A stretch of 64,000 bases of DNA from Candidatus Thiothrix putei. Lineage in GTDB: Bacteria > Pseudomonadota > Gammaproteobacteria > Thiotrichales > Thiotrichaceae. The notes under the pieces are model-generated. The model had not been told where the DNA came from, did no database searches, and was given only the letters and a program-made list of their open reading frames with translations. Shown here one piece after another: positions 43,636-53,560 of this stretch. Each line of letters starts with the position of its first letter. The first letter of the stretch is position 1. Location: assembly GCA_029972225.1 (NCBI GenBank), contig CP124756.1, forward strand, positions 2,896,001-2,960,000, written 5' to 3'. The position numbers were made by a program, and so were the translations under genes.

Positions 43636-44535
43636 ATGGATGTATTGACCCGATCGGCAGCCCTTGCCTGCTTAACCCTCGCCAGCATCGCCCCCGCCCA
43701 CGCCTTGGAATTGCGCTACGGCAGCGGCGATTTCGACATGGGCGCAGCCGCCAAGCCGTTTGTCAGCATGGATACCTCTCTGGAAGTGGATACCTGGACG
43801 CTGGCAGAACCCCACCGCAATATCAACGGTTCGCCGCTGTACTACCAATTCCGCGCCGATTATTTCGACTCAGCGACCGTGAATAAAATGACCGATCTTG
43901 CCAGCTTGCCGCTGACCAGCAGCCTACCCGTGATTGGCAGCAGCGTCACGGATTTGATTGCGGACAATACCGCGATTCCTGTCCCCGCCGATTACCGCAT
44001 TCATGGCGTAAACCTTGACGTCGGCGTGGGTTACGATGTGCTGAAAACTGCGCGTGGGCATGTGGGCGTGGGGGTCAATACCGGCATCAGCACCCCGTTC
44101 ATGAAAGTGCGCAATGCCCTGCCCGCCGCCAATCTCGCGCTGAAAATGCTTGATACCTTTGATACCGAAATCACCACTTACAAAGCCGGTGTCGCGGTGC
44201 AAGGCAGCTATCAGGCAACCCCTTGGCTGGAAGTGGCGGGCAATGCCTCCCTCAATCACCAAACGGGCGAGATGGATAACGGCTGGGTCGGCTCCGGCAT
44301 CGACATGGACGGCACCTACCGCACGCTGGAAGTCGAGGCCAAAATCAAACCCGCCAAACTGCTGAATCAACCGCAACTGAAAAATGCCTTCGTCAGCATC
44401 GGGCATAACCGCAGCGACTGGAATTACGACAGTGCCGACATCAACACCCCTATCGGCGGCATCAAGGTTTCCGGCATGTTTGATGCCGATTTCGCCCATG
44501 ACAGTACGTGGGTCGGGGCAGGCTACGATTTTTGA
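43636..44535 (+). CDS. Outer-membrane beta-barrel protein with signal peptide
   Basis: 299 residues, signal peptide MDVLTRSAALACLTLASIAPAHA, then a beta-strand-rich region with alternating hydrophobic residues (YRIHGVNLDVGVGYDVLKTA, KAGVAVQGSYQATPWLEVAG) and an aromatic C-terminal residue (WVGAGYDF), as in outer-membrane barrels (Tyr/Phe end signal for BAM). No family recognised. The longer frame from 43402 has no support; AGGA at 43623-43626 marks the 43636 start. Probably once in an operon with the Rieske and NifX-like genes. Confidence 0.75.
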   Translation: MDVLTRSAALACLTLASIAPAHALELRYGSGDFDMGAAAKPFVSMDTSLEVDTWTLAEPHRNINGSPLYYQFRADYFDSATVNKMTDLASLPLTSSLPVIGSSVTDLIADNTAIPVPADYRIHGVNLDVGVGYDVLKTARGHVGVGVNTGISTPFMKVRNALPAANLALKMLDTFDTEITTYKAGVAVQGSYQATPWLEVAGNASLNHQTGEMDNGWVGSGIDMDGTYRTLEVEAKIKPAKLLNQPQLKNAFVSIGHNRSDWNYDSADINTPIGGIKVSGMFDADFAHDSTWVGAGYDF

Positions 44536-44538
44536 CGC

Positions 44539-44553
44539 TGGTAATATTCACCA
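44539..44553. promoter_or_regulatory. Degenerate copy of the GGNNAATATTNNCC palindrome
   Basis: TGGTAATATTCACCA shares the GG-AATATT-CC frame of the better copies at 54721, 58921 and 61421 and lies 83 bases upstream of the sigma-54 promoter at 44637. This is a normal distance for an activator site. Confidence 0.45.
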
Positions 44554-44636
44554 CCTAGGACAGCGACAAAGCGGTTACTTGTACCCAAGCCCAAAAAAAT
44601 TAAAACTATAACTTAATAATCAATAACTTAAATAAC

Positions 44637-44652
44637 TGGCACGATTCCTGCT
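44637..44652 (+). promoter_or_regulatory. Sigma-54 promoter of the SOR-hdeD-yfdX operon
   Basis: TGGCACGATTCCTGCT matches the -24/-12 consensus TGGCACG-N4-TTGCW with one mismatch and correct GG-to-GC spacing. It lies 65 bases before the sulfur oxygenase reductase remnant and is followed by a short GCTTG/CAAGC hairpin. Confidence 0.8.
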
Positions 44653-44716
44653 TGAGAGCAAGCAGGCTTCCTTGAGAAGTCATACTCAATAAACCTGACT
44701 TACAAGGAGTAACATT

Positions 44717-45326
44717 ATGTCAGAGACAAGAAATCCCATCATCGCCATCAATATGGCGAGCGTAGCCAACCGCCCCGAAAGCTACACCACCATGATGAAG
44801 GTCGGCCCAAAGGTATGCATCACCACCGCATCACACCCCGGTTTTCTCGGCTTTGAGCAATTGCTGCAAATCGGCATCCACCCGATGGCTGGACGCTACG
44901 GCGGTGGCGCGATGGATATGCGCAACAGCGAACCGCCGCTCAATCCGATGGGCATGTACCAGTACACCGTGTGGAAAGACGTACATTCGCACGAAGAAAT
45001 GCATCACGACAATTTCAACACCATTTATGAGCTGTGCGGTCACTGCCTCGACATGGTAGTGGAAGGCCCGTGGGAACCGTATTTTGAAAGACCAAGTGCA
45101 TTCCACCCCGCCGATTCCAGCCCAAACACCGGCGCAATACCTCGTACACATGGAATGGGAAAGCCCTGACCACGCCCACATGGGCTTGGGTCATGTCATG
45201 GTCGATCACGAACTGCGCAAAATCCACAATGACGGCGTATTGCAGCATCTGGATCGCGGCCCTTACTACAAAGTGTTTGTCCCCATGATGGAACAAGGCT
45301 TATGGCGTCGTCACCTCAAACAGTAA
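44717..45326 (+). pseudogene. sor: Sulfur oxygenase reductase remnant (internal deletion, frameshift)
   Basis: The first frame (44717-45169) gives an N-terminal half that follows archaeal SOR closely: IAINMA, GPKVCITTASHPGFLGF (the C31-type active-site Cys), WKDVHSHEEMHHDN (iron ligands H86, H90), ELCGHCLDM (C101/C104) and GPWEPYFE (E114). A second frame (from about 45078) gives the C-terminal end AQYLVHMEWESPD to YKVFVPMMEQGLWRRHL. Roughly 120 middle residues are missing and the frame is broken at about 45078, so no full enzyme can be made. SOR disproportionates elemental sulfur with O2. It is first in a sigma-54-driven operon. GGAG precedes the ATG. Confidence 0.85.
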
Positions 45327-45347
45327 TCGCATACAAGGAGATTTATC

Positions 45348-45938
45348 ATGACAATTGAAACTACAACCAACAATACCCTTGAGCCACCCAGCTTCCGGCA
45401 ACTCTTCCGGCGCAATACCCTAGCCATTGGCATCCTGCTGCTGGCGCTGGGCATGGTTGGCTTGTTGCTGCCCACCATCGCCTCCATCGCCACCGACATC
45501 ATGATCGCCAGCCTGCTGCTGGTCGGCGGGGTGTTCTGGGGAGCACACAGCATCAGCAGCAACCCAAAAAACGTCTTCAACTGGCTGAAACCGCTGATCC
45601 TGATCGTTAGCGGCGTCATCATGCTGCTGTTCCCCGCTGCCAGCATCGAAGCTCTGGCTCTGTGGCTGGCGGTTTACCTGCTGCTGGACATGAGCGGCAG
45701 CATGATCCTCGCCATCCGTCAGCGTCCCGCACCCGGCTGGGGCTGGATGCTGTTCAACGGGCTGGTGTCGCTGCTGCTGGCAGTGATGATCCTTGCCAAC
45801 TGGCCAACCATTTCCGCTTGGTTCGTCGGTGTCTACGTCAGCATCAGCCTGTTGATGGATGGCGTGGCCTTACTGGCGCTGCGTTCAACCGTAAAACAGG
45901 CTGGATCACCGCAAACAAACCCTGATCCACAACACTGA
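45348..45938 (+). CDS. HdeD-family acid-resistance membrane protein
   Basis: 196 residues, six membrane helices arranged as three hairpins with the DUF308/HdeD repeat pattern (LAIGILLLALGMVGLLLPTI, LLLVGGVFWGAHSI, LILIVSGVIMLLFPAASIEA, LLLDMSGSMILAI). HdeD proteins are linked to acid and general stress tolerance. It is 21 bases after the SOR remnant, preceded by AAGGAG, and followed by yfdX; hdeD and yfdX also occur together in transmissible stress-tolerance loci. Confidence 0.9.
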   Translation: MTIETTTNNTLEPPSFRQLFRRNTLAIGILLLALGMVGLLLPTIASIATDIMIASLLLVGGVFWGAHSISSNPKNVFNWLKPLILIVSGVIMLLFPAASIEALALWLAVYLLLDMSGSMILAIRQRPAPGWGWMLFNGLVSLLLAVMILANWPTISAWFVGVYVSISLLMDGVALLALRSTVKQAGSPQTNPDPQH

Positions 45939-45968
45939 ACAAACTATTTATTACACAAGGAGATTGAC

Positions 45969-47228
45969 ATGAAAACCCCAACTACCCGTAAATCCGCCTT
46001 GGCACTGGCTGTACTGCTGGCAACCACACTGGTTTCCGGCACACCTTACGCCGACACCGCCGCCCCTGCCCCGGCCCCGGTGGCGGTCGAAGCCGGTACG
46101 GCTGTCCAGAACGAAGTAGCGGTGGAAGCTCTGAAAGCCATCCAGCAAGCCAGCACTGCCGTCAGCAACAAGGACATCAAAGCCGCTCAAACCGCACTGG
46201 ATCAGGCTGCCACCCACCTCAAAGCCATTGAGGACAGCCTGCCCACCGCCAAAATCAAGCAGGCACTGGCAGCCGCCAAAAGCAACCCTGACAGCGCCGA
46301 CTGGACCAGCATTTATCAGGAACTGGACAAACTGACCGTGTTCCTGCCCGCGCATAGCACCAAAGCCGCCGCCGACAGCAAACCTGCCGACCCTAAAGCC
46401 ACCGACACCAAGACAGACACTGCCAAACCCGGTGCGGAAACACTGGATGCCGCCCTAGTCGCCCTGCAATACACCGAAATCGACATGCCGGTAGCCAACA
46501 CCCTCAAAAACGTGGAACAAGCCCAAGCCGACCTGCACAAGGAAAAACTGGAAGCCGCAGGCAAGGCACTCAAACAGGCTGAAAACAGTGTCGTGGTACT
46601 GCAAAACATCACCGCAGAGCCATTGTACCAAGCACATTATTCCCTGTGGCAAGCACTCGCCACCCTCAAAAATGGCACGGAAGCCGACGCCAAACGCTAC
46701 CTGGATGATGCCATCGGCTTCCTCGAAAAAGCCGCCAGTTCCACCGACAAGGCCAGCAAGGAAGCCGCCGACAAATTGCTGGTGGAAGGCAAGGCACTCA
46801 AGGCTGATCTGGAAAAAGGCGGCAAGGACACCGCCAGCAGTCTGGAACGTTTCGGCCTGCATACTGAAGCATGGGCGGAACGCGCCATCAACTACGCCGC
46901 CAGCAAGGCCGCAGAAATGAATGGTGACGCATTGCACACCGACCTGATCGAAGCCCGCTTCCACCTCACCAATGCCGCCATTGACCTCGGCAATGGCTCT
47001 GACCAGACAGCCGCCAAAGCCGAAATGGAACTGGCGCAAACCAACCTCAATGCAGCGCTGCAACAGGCAGACAACCTATGGTCAGACGCCGCCTACAAGC
47101 AGAAAGTGACGGATGTGCAAGCACAAGTCGCCAAACTCTTGCAGGAACAACCGGAAACACTGGCTGGCAGCAGCAACCAGTTACACCAGTTCCGGCAGGA
47201 ACTGCAAACCATTATCCATAGCCTATAA
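45969..47228 (+). CDS. YfdX-family periplasmic stress protein
   Basis: 419 residues with a signal peptide (ALAVLLATTLVSGTPYADT), then Ala/Lys/Asp-rich helices resembling YfdX (AVEALKAIQQASTAVSNKDI, ALVALQYTEIDMPVANTLKN). It is about twice the length of E. coli YfdX, with a Pro/Thr/Lys-rich linker near residues 135-155. YfdX proteins are helical periplasmic proteins that respond to acid and other stress and have chaperone-like activity in some reports. Follows hdeD by 30 bases with AAGGAG ahead of the ATG. Third gene of the sigma-54 operon. Confidence 0.88.
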   Translation: MKTPTTRKSALALAVLLATTLVSGTPYADTAAPAPAPVAVEAGTAVQNEVAVEALKAIQQASTAVSNKDIKAAQTALDQAATHLKAIEDSLPTAKIKQALAAAKSNPDSADWTSIYQELDKLTVFLPAHSTKAAADSKPADPKATDTKTDTAKPGAETLDAALVALQYTEIDMPVANTLKNVEQAQADLHKEKLEAAGKALKQAENSVVVLQNITAEPLYQAHYSLWQALATLKNGTEADAKRYLDDAIGFLEKAASSTDKASKEAADKLLVEGKALKADLEKGGKDTASSLERFGLHTEAWAERAINYAASKAAEMNGDALHTDLIEARFHLTNAAIDLGNGSDQTAAKAEMELAQTNLNAALQQADNLWSDAAYKQKVTDVQAQVAKLLQEQPETLAGSSNQLHQFRQELQTIIHSL

Positions 47229-47237
47229 TTCCAGACG

Positions 47238-47267
47238 ACACCCGCCGGTACGCCTACTGGCGGGTGT
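47238..47267 (+). terminator. GC-rich hairpin between yfdX and the glucoamylase gene
   Basis: ACACCCGCC and GGCGGGTGT (9-bp perfect arms) around a 12-base loop, 9 bases after the yfdX stop. No T-run follows, so it may act as a partial terminator or mRNA-stability stem between genes of the same operon. Confidence 0.55.
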
Positions 47268-47304
47268 TAGCGCAATCAATGCCATTATCCTTGCAGGCAT
47301 CAAC

Positions 47305-49671
47305 ATGGACAAAACCTTCACTGCCAACCACGCCCCCGGATCACCCGGCATCTTGCCCAACTGGTGCAATGGCGCGAAACAGATGGTGGGAACCAGCCTC
47401 GGTCACGCACGGGTCTGGTTCACCATCGGTCAAGGCATCCTCAACGAAATCTACTACCCGCGTGTGGACATCCCGCAAGTGCGCGACCTCGGTTTCATCA
47501 TCAGCGACGGACAAGGCTTCTGGCAGGAACTCAAACGGCTGGAGGATTACACGGTAGAATGCGCCGAAGCGGGTGTCCCCGCCGTCACCATCACCCACCG
47601 CCACCCGCATTTCACCTTCACCCAGCGCATTACCCTGGAACCCAACCGCGACGTGCTGCTGGTGGAAATTGACCTACAAGGCGACCACAATCTACGCCCC
47701 TATGTCTTGCTCGCCCCGCGTCTGGGCGGCACAGGCCACGACAACCATGCCGAAGCCAGCCACGTTAACGCCCGGCGGGTATTGTGGGCATGGCAAGGCC
47801 CATTCGGGCTGGCACTGGCGGCGGTGGATGCGCAACAACAGGAAGCCTTGGGACAATGCAGCGCCGGGTATTCAGGCGCTTCCGACGGCTGGCAAATCTT
47901 CAACCGCCACGGCTGCCTCGACGAATGCTACCGGGAGGCTGGCCCCGGCACGGTGGCACTCACCGGCGAATTGCCACGTTATGCGGTGCTGGCACTGGGT
48001 TTCGGCAGCAGTCAGGAAGCCGCCGCCACGCTAGCCGTTTCCGCCCTGTTACAACCGTTTGCTAGCGTCTGGTGGCAGCAAATCGGGCAATGGCTGGAAT
48101 GGCAGCAACAATGCCGCTTACCCACCCCGACAGGTGCGGCACACATCCCTGAACCACTGCTGGATCTGGTCAAAACCAGCGCGATGGTTTTGCGCACCCA
48201 CCATGACCAAACCTTCCGGGGGGCATTGGTTGCCAGCTTGAGCATCCCTTGGGGCGAAACGCTGGAAGAACGCCCCGGCTACCATCTGGTGTGGCCGCGT
48301 GATCTGGTGGAATGTGCCGGGGCGTTGCTGGCGCTGGGTTGCGAGGGCGAAGCCCGCGACATCCTGCGCTACCTGATGGCAACCCAGCGGGAAGACGGCA
48401 GTTGGTTCCAGAACCAGTGGCTGGGCGGCAAGCCCTACTGGACGGGCGTGCAGTTAGATCAGGTGGCGTTCCCGGTATTGCTGGCAGGCACGCTGGCTGA
48501 GCGCAATGCGCTGGATGGCATCGAAGTGGGGGTAATGGCGCAGCGGGCTATGGGTTTCATCGCCGCCCACGGCCCGGTCAGCCCGCAAGACCGCTGGGAA
48601 GAGGACAGCGGTGTCAACACCTTCACTTTGGCGGTGTGCATTGCCGCACTGGTATCCGGCGCACGTTTCCTACCGGTAGCCGACGAAGGCTTCGCGCTGG
48701 AACTGGCGGATTACTGGAATGCGCAACTGGATAACTGGGCGGCGGTGCGCAACACCGACTTTGCGCGGCGCTATGGCGTTGATGCCTACTACCCGCGCAT
48801 CATGCCCGCCGCCGTATTGACGGATGATGCCGCGCTGAGGCGGGCGATGCCGATCAAGAACCATTTGACCGACCCCGGCCTGCCGCCGACCGAACAGATC
48901 GGGGGGGATTTCCTGCAACTGGTGCGTTATGGCCTGCGTGACCCCCACGACCCGCTGATCCGCAACACCCTCAAGCTGGTGGACGAACTGCTGGAAGTTG
49001 ACCTGCCGCAGGGCCCCTGCTGGTATCGCTACACCAGTGACGGTTATGGCGAACATGCTGACGGACAAGCCTACGACGGCAACGGCATAGGCCGCTTGTG
49101 GCCTTTATTGAGCGAGGAACGCGGGCATTACGAACTGGTGCGGGGCACGGATGCGCTGCCTTTCCTGTACGCGATGGCGGGAATGAGCGACGGCTGCGGC
49201 ATGTTGCCGGAACAAGTGTGGGATACCGAAAGCATCCCGGAACGTGGCCTGACATTCGGCAAAGCCACCGGCTCCGCCATGCCGCTGGCGTGGGCGCACG
49301 CTGAATACATCAAGCTGGCCTGCTCCATCCTGCTGGGGCGTCCGGTAGACAGGCCGGAAGCCGTATGGGCGCGTTACCACGGCATCCGCCCCGACCCCGA
49401 AGTCTGGTTCTGGACGCCGCAAGCACCGCTGCGGACATTGCCTGCGGGCAAGCGGCTGGGTATCTGCCTGCCATCTGCCGCGAGCATCCACTGGCGCGAG
49501 GATAGCGGGGAAGAACAAACGCTGGCTACCCGCCCGCTGGCAATGGGAGTGCATATCGCCCGCTTGCCGAAAATGGATTTGAGAGTACAGAAAATCACCT
49601 TCCGTCTGGAAAGTGCAAATTATCCGGCATCCAGTTCTGCGGTAGTAGTGACGGTTGCCAATGGAAGTTAG
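47305..49671 (+). CDS. Glycoside hydrolase family 15 (glucoamylase-type) protein
   Basis: 788 residues: an N-terminal beta super-sandwich domain (LPNWCNGAKQMVGTS, WFTIGQGILNEIYYPRVDIP, ITHRHPHFTFTQRIT) and a C-terminal (alpha/alpha)6 barrel with GYHLVWPRDLVECAGALLAL, ED-SWFQNQWL and PQDRWEEDSGVNTFTLA, where the paired Glu is the GH15 general acid region. Releases glucose from alpha-1,4-glucans. No signal peptide, so cytoplasmic glycogen or starch-derived glucan is the likely substrate; the glucose would feed the polyphosphate glucokinase encoded nearby on the other strand. Start at 47305 after GCAGG; the longer frame from 47113 is not supported. Confidence 0.9.
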   Translation: MDKTFTANHAPGSPGILPNWCNGAKQMVGTSLGHARVWFTIGQGILNEIYYPRVDIPQVRDLGFIISDGQGFWQELKRLEDYTVECAEAGVPAVTITHRHPHFTFTQRITLEPNRDVLLVEIDLQGDHNLRPYVLLAPRLGGTGHDNHAEASHVNARRVLWAWQGPFGLALAAVDAQQQEALGQCSAGYSGASDGWQIFNRHGCLDECYREAGPGTVALTGELPRYAVLALGFGSSQEAAATLAVSALLQPFASVWWQQIGQWLEWQQQCRLPTPTGAAHIPEPLLDLVKTSAMVLRTHHDQTFRGALVASLSIPWGETLEERPGYHLVWPRDLVECAGALLALGCEGEARDILRYLMATQREDGSWFQNQWLGGKPYWTGVQLDQVAFPVLLAGTLAERNALDGIEVGVMAQRAMGFIAAHGPVSPQDRWEEDSGVNTFTLAVCIAALVSGARFLPVADEGFALELADYWNAQLDNWAAVRNTDFARRYGVDAYYPRIMPAAVLTDDAALRRAMPIKNHLTDPGLPPTEQIGGDFLQLVRYGLRDPHDPLIRNTLKLVDELLEVDLPQGPCWYRYTSDGYGEHADGQAYDGNGIGRLWPLLSEERGHYELVRGTDALPFLYAMAGMSDGCGMLPEQVWDTESIPERGLTFGKATGSAMPLAWAHAEYIKLACSILLGRPVDRPEAVWARYHGIRPDPEVWFWTPQAPLRTLPAGKRLGICLPSAASIHWREDSGEEQTLATRPLAMGVHIARLPKMDLRVQKITFRLESANYPASSSAVVVTVANGS

Positions 49672-49728
49672 TGCATATTATGCTATGATGCTTACATCAC
49701 ACTTAAATGCACACCAAAGGTGTTAACC

Positions 49729-49977
49729 ATGCAAACCCTGTTGACCCGCAAAACCATTTCCATGACCGAGTTGCGCGAACCTGCCAAGGTGTTCAGTCAG
49801 GCGGGGGATAGCCCTGTTGCCATTCTGAACCGCAATCAGGTAATCGGGTACTTTGTCCCGGTGGCAGCGGTGGAAAATATCCAGGCCCGTCCGGCTGGAC
49901 TGGATGCAACTAAACGCGCTTTTGCTGCGCAAAAGGAACGGCTTGCCCCGGCGCTCGCTTATTTGCGGGATAAATGA
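49729..49977 (+). CDS. Phd/YefM-like antitoxin
   Basis: 82 residues with an N-terminal Phd-type DNA-binding segment (TRKTISMTELREPAKVFSQA, AILNRNQVIGYFVPVAAVE) and a flexible charged tail (AAQKERLAPALAYLRDK) that would insert into the toxin. It overlaps the downstream Doc gene by 4 bases. Start placed at the ATG with AAAGG 8 bases ahead. The 57-base gap after the glucoamylase gene holds a TATGCTATGATG -10-like stretch, so the pair may have its own promoter. Confidence 0.87.
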   Translation: MQTLLTRKTISMTELREPAKVFSQAGDSPVAILNRNQVIGYFVPVAAVENIQARPAGLDATKRAFAAQKERLAPALAYLRDK

Positions 49978-50363
49978 TGGAGTTCGTGCTGCTGACGGTG
50001 GAGGATGTGGAATACCTGCACGAACAAGTGCTGTATCCGGGCGAACTGGTAGGTTTTGCTGGTGACAAATCACTGGCTGGTGTGCTGGCACGGGTGGAAA
50101 ACCGTCTGGCTTATGGCTTGCTCAGCGATGTGTTTGAACTGGCGGCAACTTACGCTGTTGTGCTGGCGGTTGGGCATGTGTTCAACGATGGCAATAAACG
50201 TACTGCCTTTGCTGCCATGAATATCAGTCTGGTGCTGAATGGCATCGAACCTACCTTTGATGTGATGGAAGCCGCCGACCTGATGGTCAAAGCCGCCCAA
50301 GGCCATATGGACGAGCCTGCATTGGCTGAATGGCTCAGGCAACAAGTTTACCCCACAGCCTGA
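49974..50363 (+). CDS. doc: Death-on-curing (Doc/Fic) toxin
   Basis: 129-residue Fic-fold toxin with the Doc signature HVFNDGNKRTAFAAMN (H-x-F-x-D-G-N-K-R-T). Doc toxins phosphorylate EF-Tu and stop translation; the K in place of the canonical Fic G fits the kinase-type Doc motif. Neutralised by the Phd-like partner. Its 3' end overlaps that of the convergent ppgK gene by 29 bases. Confidence 0.9.
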   Translation: MMEFVLLTVEDVEYLHEQVLYPGELVGFAGDKSLAGVLARVENRLAYGLLSDVFELAATYAVVLAVGHVFNDGNKRTAFAAMNISLVLNGIEPTFDVMEAADLMVKAAQGHMDEPALAEWLRQQVYPTA

Positions 50364-50997
50364 ACCCACCGGTGAACGCGGCGAGGTCATCCCCCAGCCG
50401 CGTCCCTTCCGGCAATTCCTCCAGCAACTTGGCATTGCCGCCGCCTAGCACCACCTCTTCCGGCTCCAGCGCAGCACGCAAACGTTCCACCACATCGGCG
50501 ACGGACTTGCGCCATTTATGCTTGCCGCGCTGTTCCAACCCGCGCACCCCGACGTAATCCTCGAAAGTTTTGCCCCTTTTGTAGGGCAGGTGCGCCAGTT
50601 CCAAGGGTTCGATTGCACCATCCACGATCAGCGCCGACCCCAGCCCGGTTCCCAGCCCCAGAAACAGCAGCTTGCCGCCCTGATAGTTGCCCAGCGCCTG
50701 CATTGCGGCATCGTTGACCAGCTTGAGCGGGCAACCGAATGCGCCTGCGAAGTCGAAACCGACCCAGCCTGCCGCCAGATTGTGCGGATCGTGTACCGGC
50801 TTGCCGCCCAGCACTGCGCCGGGGTAGCCGATGCTGACTGCCTCATAAGGCCAGTCTTCGGTCAGCGGTTTGAGGTTCGCCAGCATGGTCTGTGGCGTCA
50901 TCGCCAGCCCGGAACCGAATTTGCGCCTTGCGCCGGGGTGGGCAGAATGGCTGAGTTTGATGTGCGTACCGCCAATGTCGATAACCAGAATATTCAT
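50335..50997 (-). CDS. ppgK: Polyphosphate glucokinase (ROK family)
   Basis: 220 residues with the ROK/PPGK features: phosphate loop [13 protein letters not shown] at the start, [18 protein letters not shown], catalytic [11 protein letters not shown] (Asp) and [17 protein letters not shown]. Converts glucose to glucose-6-phosphate using polyphosphate (or ATP). Last gene of gnd-tal-zwf-ppgK; its ATG overlaps the zwf stop (ATGA). Its product is the direct substrate of Zwf. The short length is usual for this clade. Confidence 0.88.
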   Translation of the reverse strand: MNILVIDIGGTHIKLSHSAHPGARRKFGSGLAMTPQTMLANLKPLTEDWPYEAVSIGYPGAVLGGKPVHDPHNLAAGWVGFDFAGAFGCPLKLVNDAAMQALGNYQGGKLLFLGLGTGLGSALIVDGAIEPLELAHLPYKRGKTFEDYVGVRGLEQRGKHKWRKSVADVVERLRAALEPEEVVLGGGNAKLLEELPEGTRLGDDLAAFTGGFRLWGKLVA

Positions 50998-52487
50998 GAG
51001 TGTCCTCCCTGCAACGCAAACGCCGGTTCCAGCCAGCTACGCCCGTCCTGCGCGATCAGCATTTCGGCAGCTTCCGGCCCCCAACTTCCCGCCGCGTAAT
51101 TGGGGAAATCGGTCGGGGCGGATTGCCACGCTTCCAGTATCGGTTGCACCACCGCCCACGCAACTTCCACCTGATCGGCTCGCATGAACAGGGTAGCATC
51201 GCCTTCCAGCGCATCCAGCAGCAGGGTTTCGTAGGCTTCCGGCGGTTCGGTCTGGAAGGCTTCGGCGTAACAGAAACGCATTTCCTGGGTACTCAGGCGC
51301 ATCGACACCCCCGGCAACTTGACCTGAAACCGCAACACGATGCCTTCGTCGGGCTGGATGTCGATTTCGATGCGGTTAGGTCGCCAGTCGGGGTTGGCAG
51401 CAGTCGGGAATGAATGGTGCGGAACCGGGCGGAACTGGATCACCGCCTGCGATGCCTTCTGTGGCAGGCGCTTGCCGGTGCGCAGGTAGAACGGCACATC
51501 CTGCCAGCGCCAGTTGTCCACAAACAGCTTGAGCGCGGCAAAGGTTTCGGTGCCGGAATCACGCGCAACATCCGGCTCAGCGCGGTAGCCAGCGTATTGC
51601 CCGCGCACGGCAAAGCGGTGCAACTTATCCAGCGGCAGCGGGCGGATGGCGCGTAACACATCCACCTTGCGGGCGCGGATTTCATCGGCCTCGAATGCCA
51701 CTGGCGGTTCCATCGCAATCAGCGACAGCACCTGCAACAGGTGGTTCTGGAGCATGTCACGCAAGGCACCGGAATGCTCGTAATAGCTGCCCCGGTGTTC
51801 CACCCCCACCTGTTCGGCAACCGTGATCTGCACATGGTCGATGTAGCGGCGGTTCCACACCGGCTCGAACAGCGCATTGGCGAAACGGAAGGCGAGGATG
51901 TTCTGCACCGTTTCCTTGCCCAGATAATGGTCGATGCGGTAAATCTGGCTTTCGTCCAGCACGCTGAGCAATGCCTGATTGAGGCTGCGGGCGGAAGCGA
52001 GGTCGTGGCCGAACGGTTTTTCCACCACCACCCGGCTGCGTTGCGGGTCGCTGACCAGCCCCGCCTGCCCCAGATGCTGCACAATGCTGCCCACGATGAC
52101 AGGCGGGGTGGCCAGATAGAACAGGCGACTGGCGGGTTGTTCCCAAGCAGTCTCCTGTTCGCTGAGGGTTTGCGCCAGTGCCGCATAAGTCGCCGGGTCG
52201 TTGAAATCGCCGGACTGGTAAGCCGTCAGGTGGGCGGCGAAGGTTTGCCATTGCGCATCCTCCGCTTTGCCGCGCCGCGAGAACTGGTCTACGCCATCAC
52301 GCAAGCGGCTGCGCCAGTCGTCCAGTCCGGCGGGTTTGCCGTCCACGCCAATGATGGCGAACTGTTCCGGCAAGAACCCGCCCAGCGACAGGTTGTAAAG
52401 GGCTGGCAGCAGTTTGCGCCAGCTCAGGTCACCACCCGCGCCGAAAATCACCAGCGCGGTGGGCGGAAGTTTGCTGCTGGAAGTCAT
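50994..52487 (-). CDS. zwf: Glucose-6-phosphate 1-dehydrogenase
   Basis: 497 residues. NADP-binding [20 protein letters not shown] at the N terminus, the substrate motif [14 protein letters not shown] (catalytic His/Lys), and RCGVxxx-type conserved [10 protein letters not shown] and [13 protein letters not shown]. First oxidative step of the pentose phosphate pathway, yielding NADPH. Overlaps tal (upstream) and ppgK (downstream) by 4 bases each, so it is translated as part of one tightly coupled message. Confidence 0.96.
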   Translation of the reverse strand: MTSSSKLPPTALVIFGAGGDLSWRKLLPALYNLSLGGFLPEQFAIIGVDGKPAGLDDWRSRLRDGVDQFSRRGKAEDAQWQTFAAHLTAYQSGDFNDPATYAALAQTLSEQETAWEQPASRLFYLATPPVIVGSIVQHLGQAGLVSDPQRSRVVVEKPFGHDLASARSLNQALLSVLDESQIYRIDHYLGKETVQNILAFRFANALFEPVWNRRYIDHVQITVAEQVGVEHRGSYYEHSGALRDMLQNHLLQVLSLIAMEPPVAFEADEIRARKVDVLRAIRPLPLDKLHRFAVRGQYAGYRAEPDVARDSGTETFAALKLFVDNWRWQDVPFYLRTGKRLPQKASQAVIQFRPVPHHSFPTAANPDWRPNRIEIDIQPDEGIVLRFQVKLPGVSMRLSTQEMRFCYAEAFQTEPPEAYETLLLDALEGDATLFMRADQVEVAWAVVQPILEAWQSAPTDFPNYAAGSWGPEAAEMLIAQDGRSWLEPAFALQGGHS

Positions 52488-53560
52488 ACGCCCTGCCCTC
52501 CCTTGCTTGCCAACGTCGCCAGCAACCCATGCCAGGATTTGACAAACGCCGCTGCGCCATCGCGTTGCAGGGTTTCCGCCAGTTGGTGGTAGTTGACCCC
52601 AGCCTGTGCGTGCGCCGCAATCAGCGCATCCGCGTCACCCCTCGCCACTGCCAGCGGCTCCCCGATCTGCCCGTTTTCCGCGCAAGCCAGCAGGGTTTTT
52701 TCCGGCAAGGTGTTGATGGTGTAAGGGGCAACCAGCGCGTCGGCGTAGAAAGTGGCGGGCAGCGCCGGGTCTTTGCTGCCGGTACTGGCCCACAGCAGGC
52801 GTTGCGGTTGCGCCCCAAAATTCATCACCCGCTGCAAACGGCTGGAGGCAAGGAATTCGCGGTAGGCCTGGTAAGTGCGTTTGCCCACTGCCACACCCAG
52901 ATGGTTGCGCAGTGTTGCAGGCACGTTGGCAGCGGCAGCGGTATCCCAGCGGCTAATGAACAAGGAGGCAACCGACCGCACGTCCGGATTCAAGCCCGCT
53001 GCGATGCGCCGTTCGATGCCGCGCAGCCACGCATCGGCAGCAGCGCGGTATTGTTCGGCAGAAAACAGCAGGGTCACATTGACCGGCACTCCGGCGAAGG
53101 TGGCTGCCTCAATCGCGGGCAAGCCTTGCGGTGTACCGGGAATCTTGATCAGCAGGTTGGGGCGCTCAGCCAGCGCGTGCAGGCGTGTGGCTTCCGCCAG
53201 CGTGCTGTCGGGGTCGTAAGCCAGCAGCGGCGAGACTTCCAGCGATACCCAGCCGTCCAGCCCGTTGCTGTACTGGTGGACAGGGCGGAACAGGTCGGCG
53301 GCACGGCGCAGGTCTTCCAGCGCCAGCTCGAAGAACAGTGCCTCGCCGCTGCTGCCTGCCTGCACCTTTTCACGGATGGCGGTGTCATACGCACCGCTGC
53401 CGATGGCCTGATCGAAAATGGTTGGGTTGGACGTCAGGCCGGTGATGTGCAATGTGTCGATATAGCGTTGCAGCGTGCCGTCATCCAGCAGGCGGCGGGT
53501 GATATTGTCCAGCCACAGGCTGATGCCTGCCTGACGCAGTTGGTGGGTATGGGGTGTCAT
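52484..53560 (-). CDS. tal: Transaldolase
   Basis: 358 residues of the long bacterial transaldolase type. [32 protein letters not shown] near the start, the Schiff-base lysine in [15 protein letters not shown], and INVTLLFS-type [14 protein letters not shown], with SLFISRWD and [14 protein letters not shown] later. Moves a dihydroxyacetone unit between sugar phosphates in the non-oxidative pentose phosphate pathway. Coupled to gnd and zwf by ATGA overlaps. Confidence 0.95.
   Translation of the reverse strand: MTPHTHQLRQAGISLWLDNITRRLLDDGTLQRYIDTLHITGLTSNPTIFDQAIGSGAYDTAIREKVQAGSSGEALFFELALEDLRRAADLFRPVHQYSNGLDGWVSLEVSPLLAYDPDSTLAEATRLHALAERPNLLIKIPGTPQGLPAIEAATFAGVPVNVTLLFSAEQYRAAADAWLRGIERRIAAGLNPDVRSVASLFISRWDTAAAANVPATLRNHLGVAVGKRTYQAYREFLASSRLQRVMNFGAQPQRLLWASTGSKDPALPATFYADALVAPYTINTLPEKTLLACAENGQIGEPLAVARGDADALIAAHAQAGVNYHQLAETLQRDGAAAFVKSWHGLLATLASKGGQGV

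Noticed and set aside
45084..45326. Separate 80-residue gene after the SOR N-terminal frame
   Set aside because: Its sequence is the C-terminal end of sulfur oxygenase reductase in another frame, so it is part of one broken gene.
47113..47304. Longer start for the glucoamylase
   Set aside because: It overlaps yfdX in another frame and spans the GC hairpin; the GH15 domain begins after 47305.
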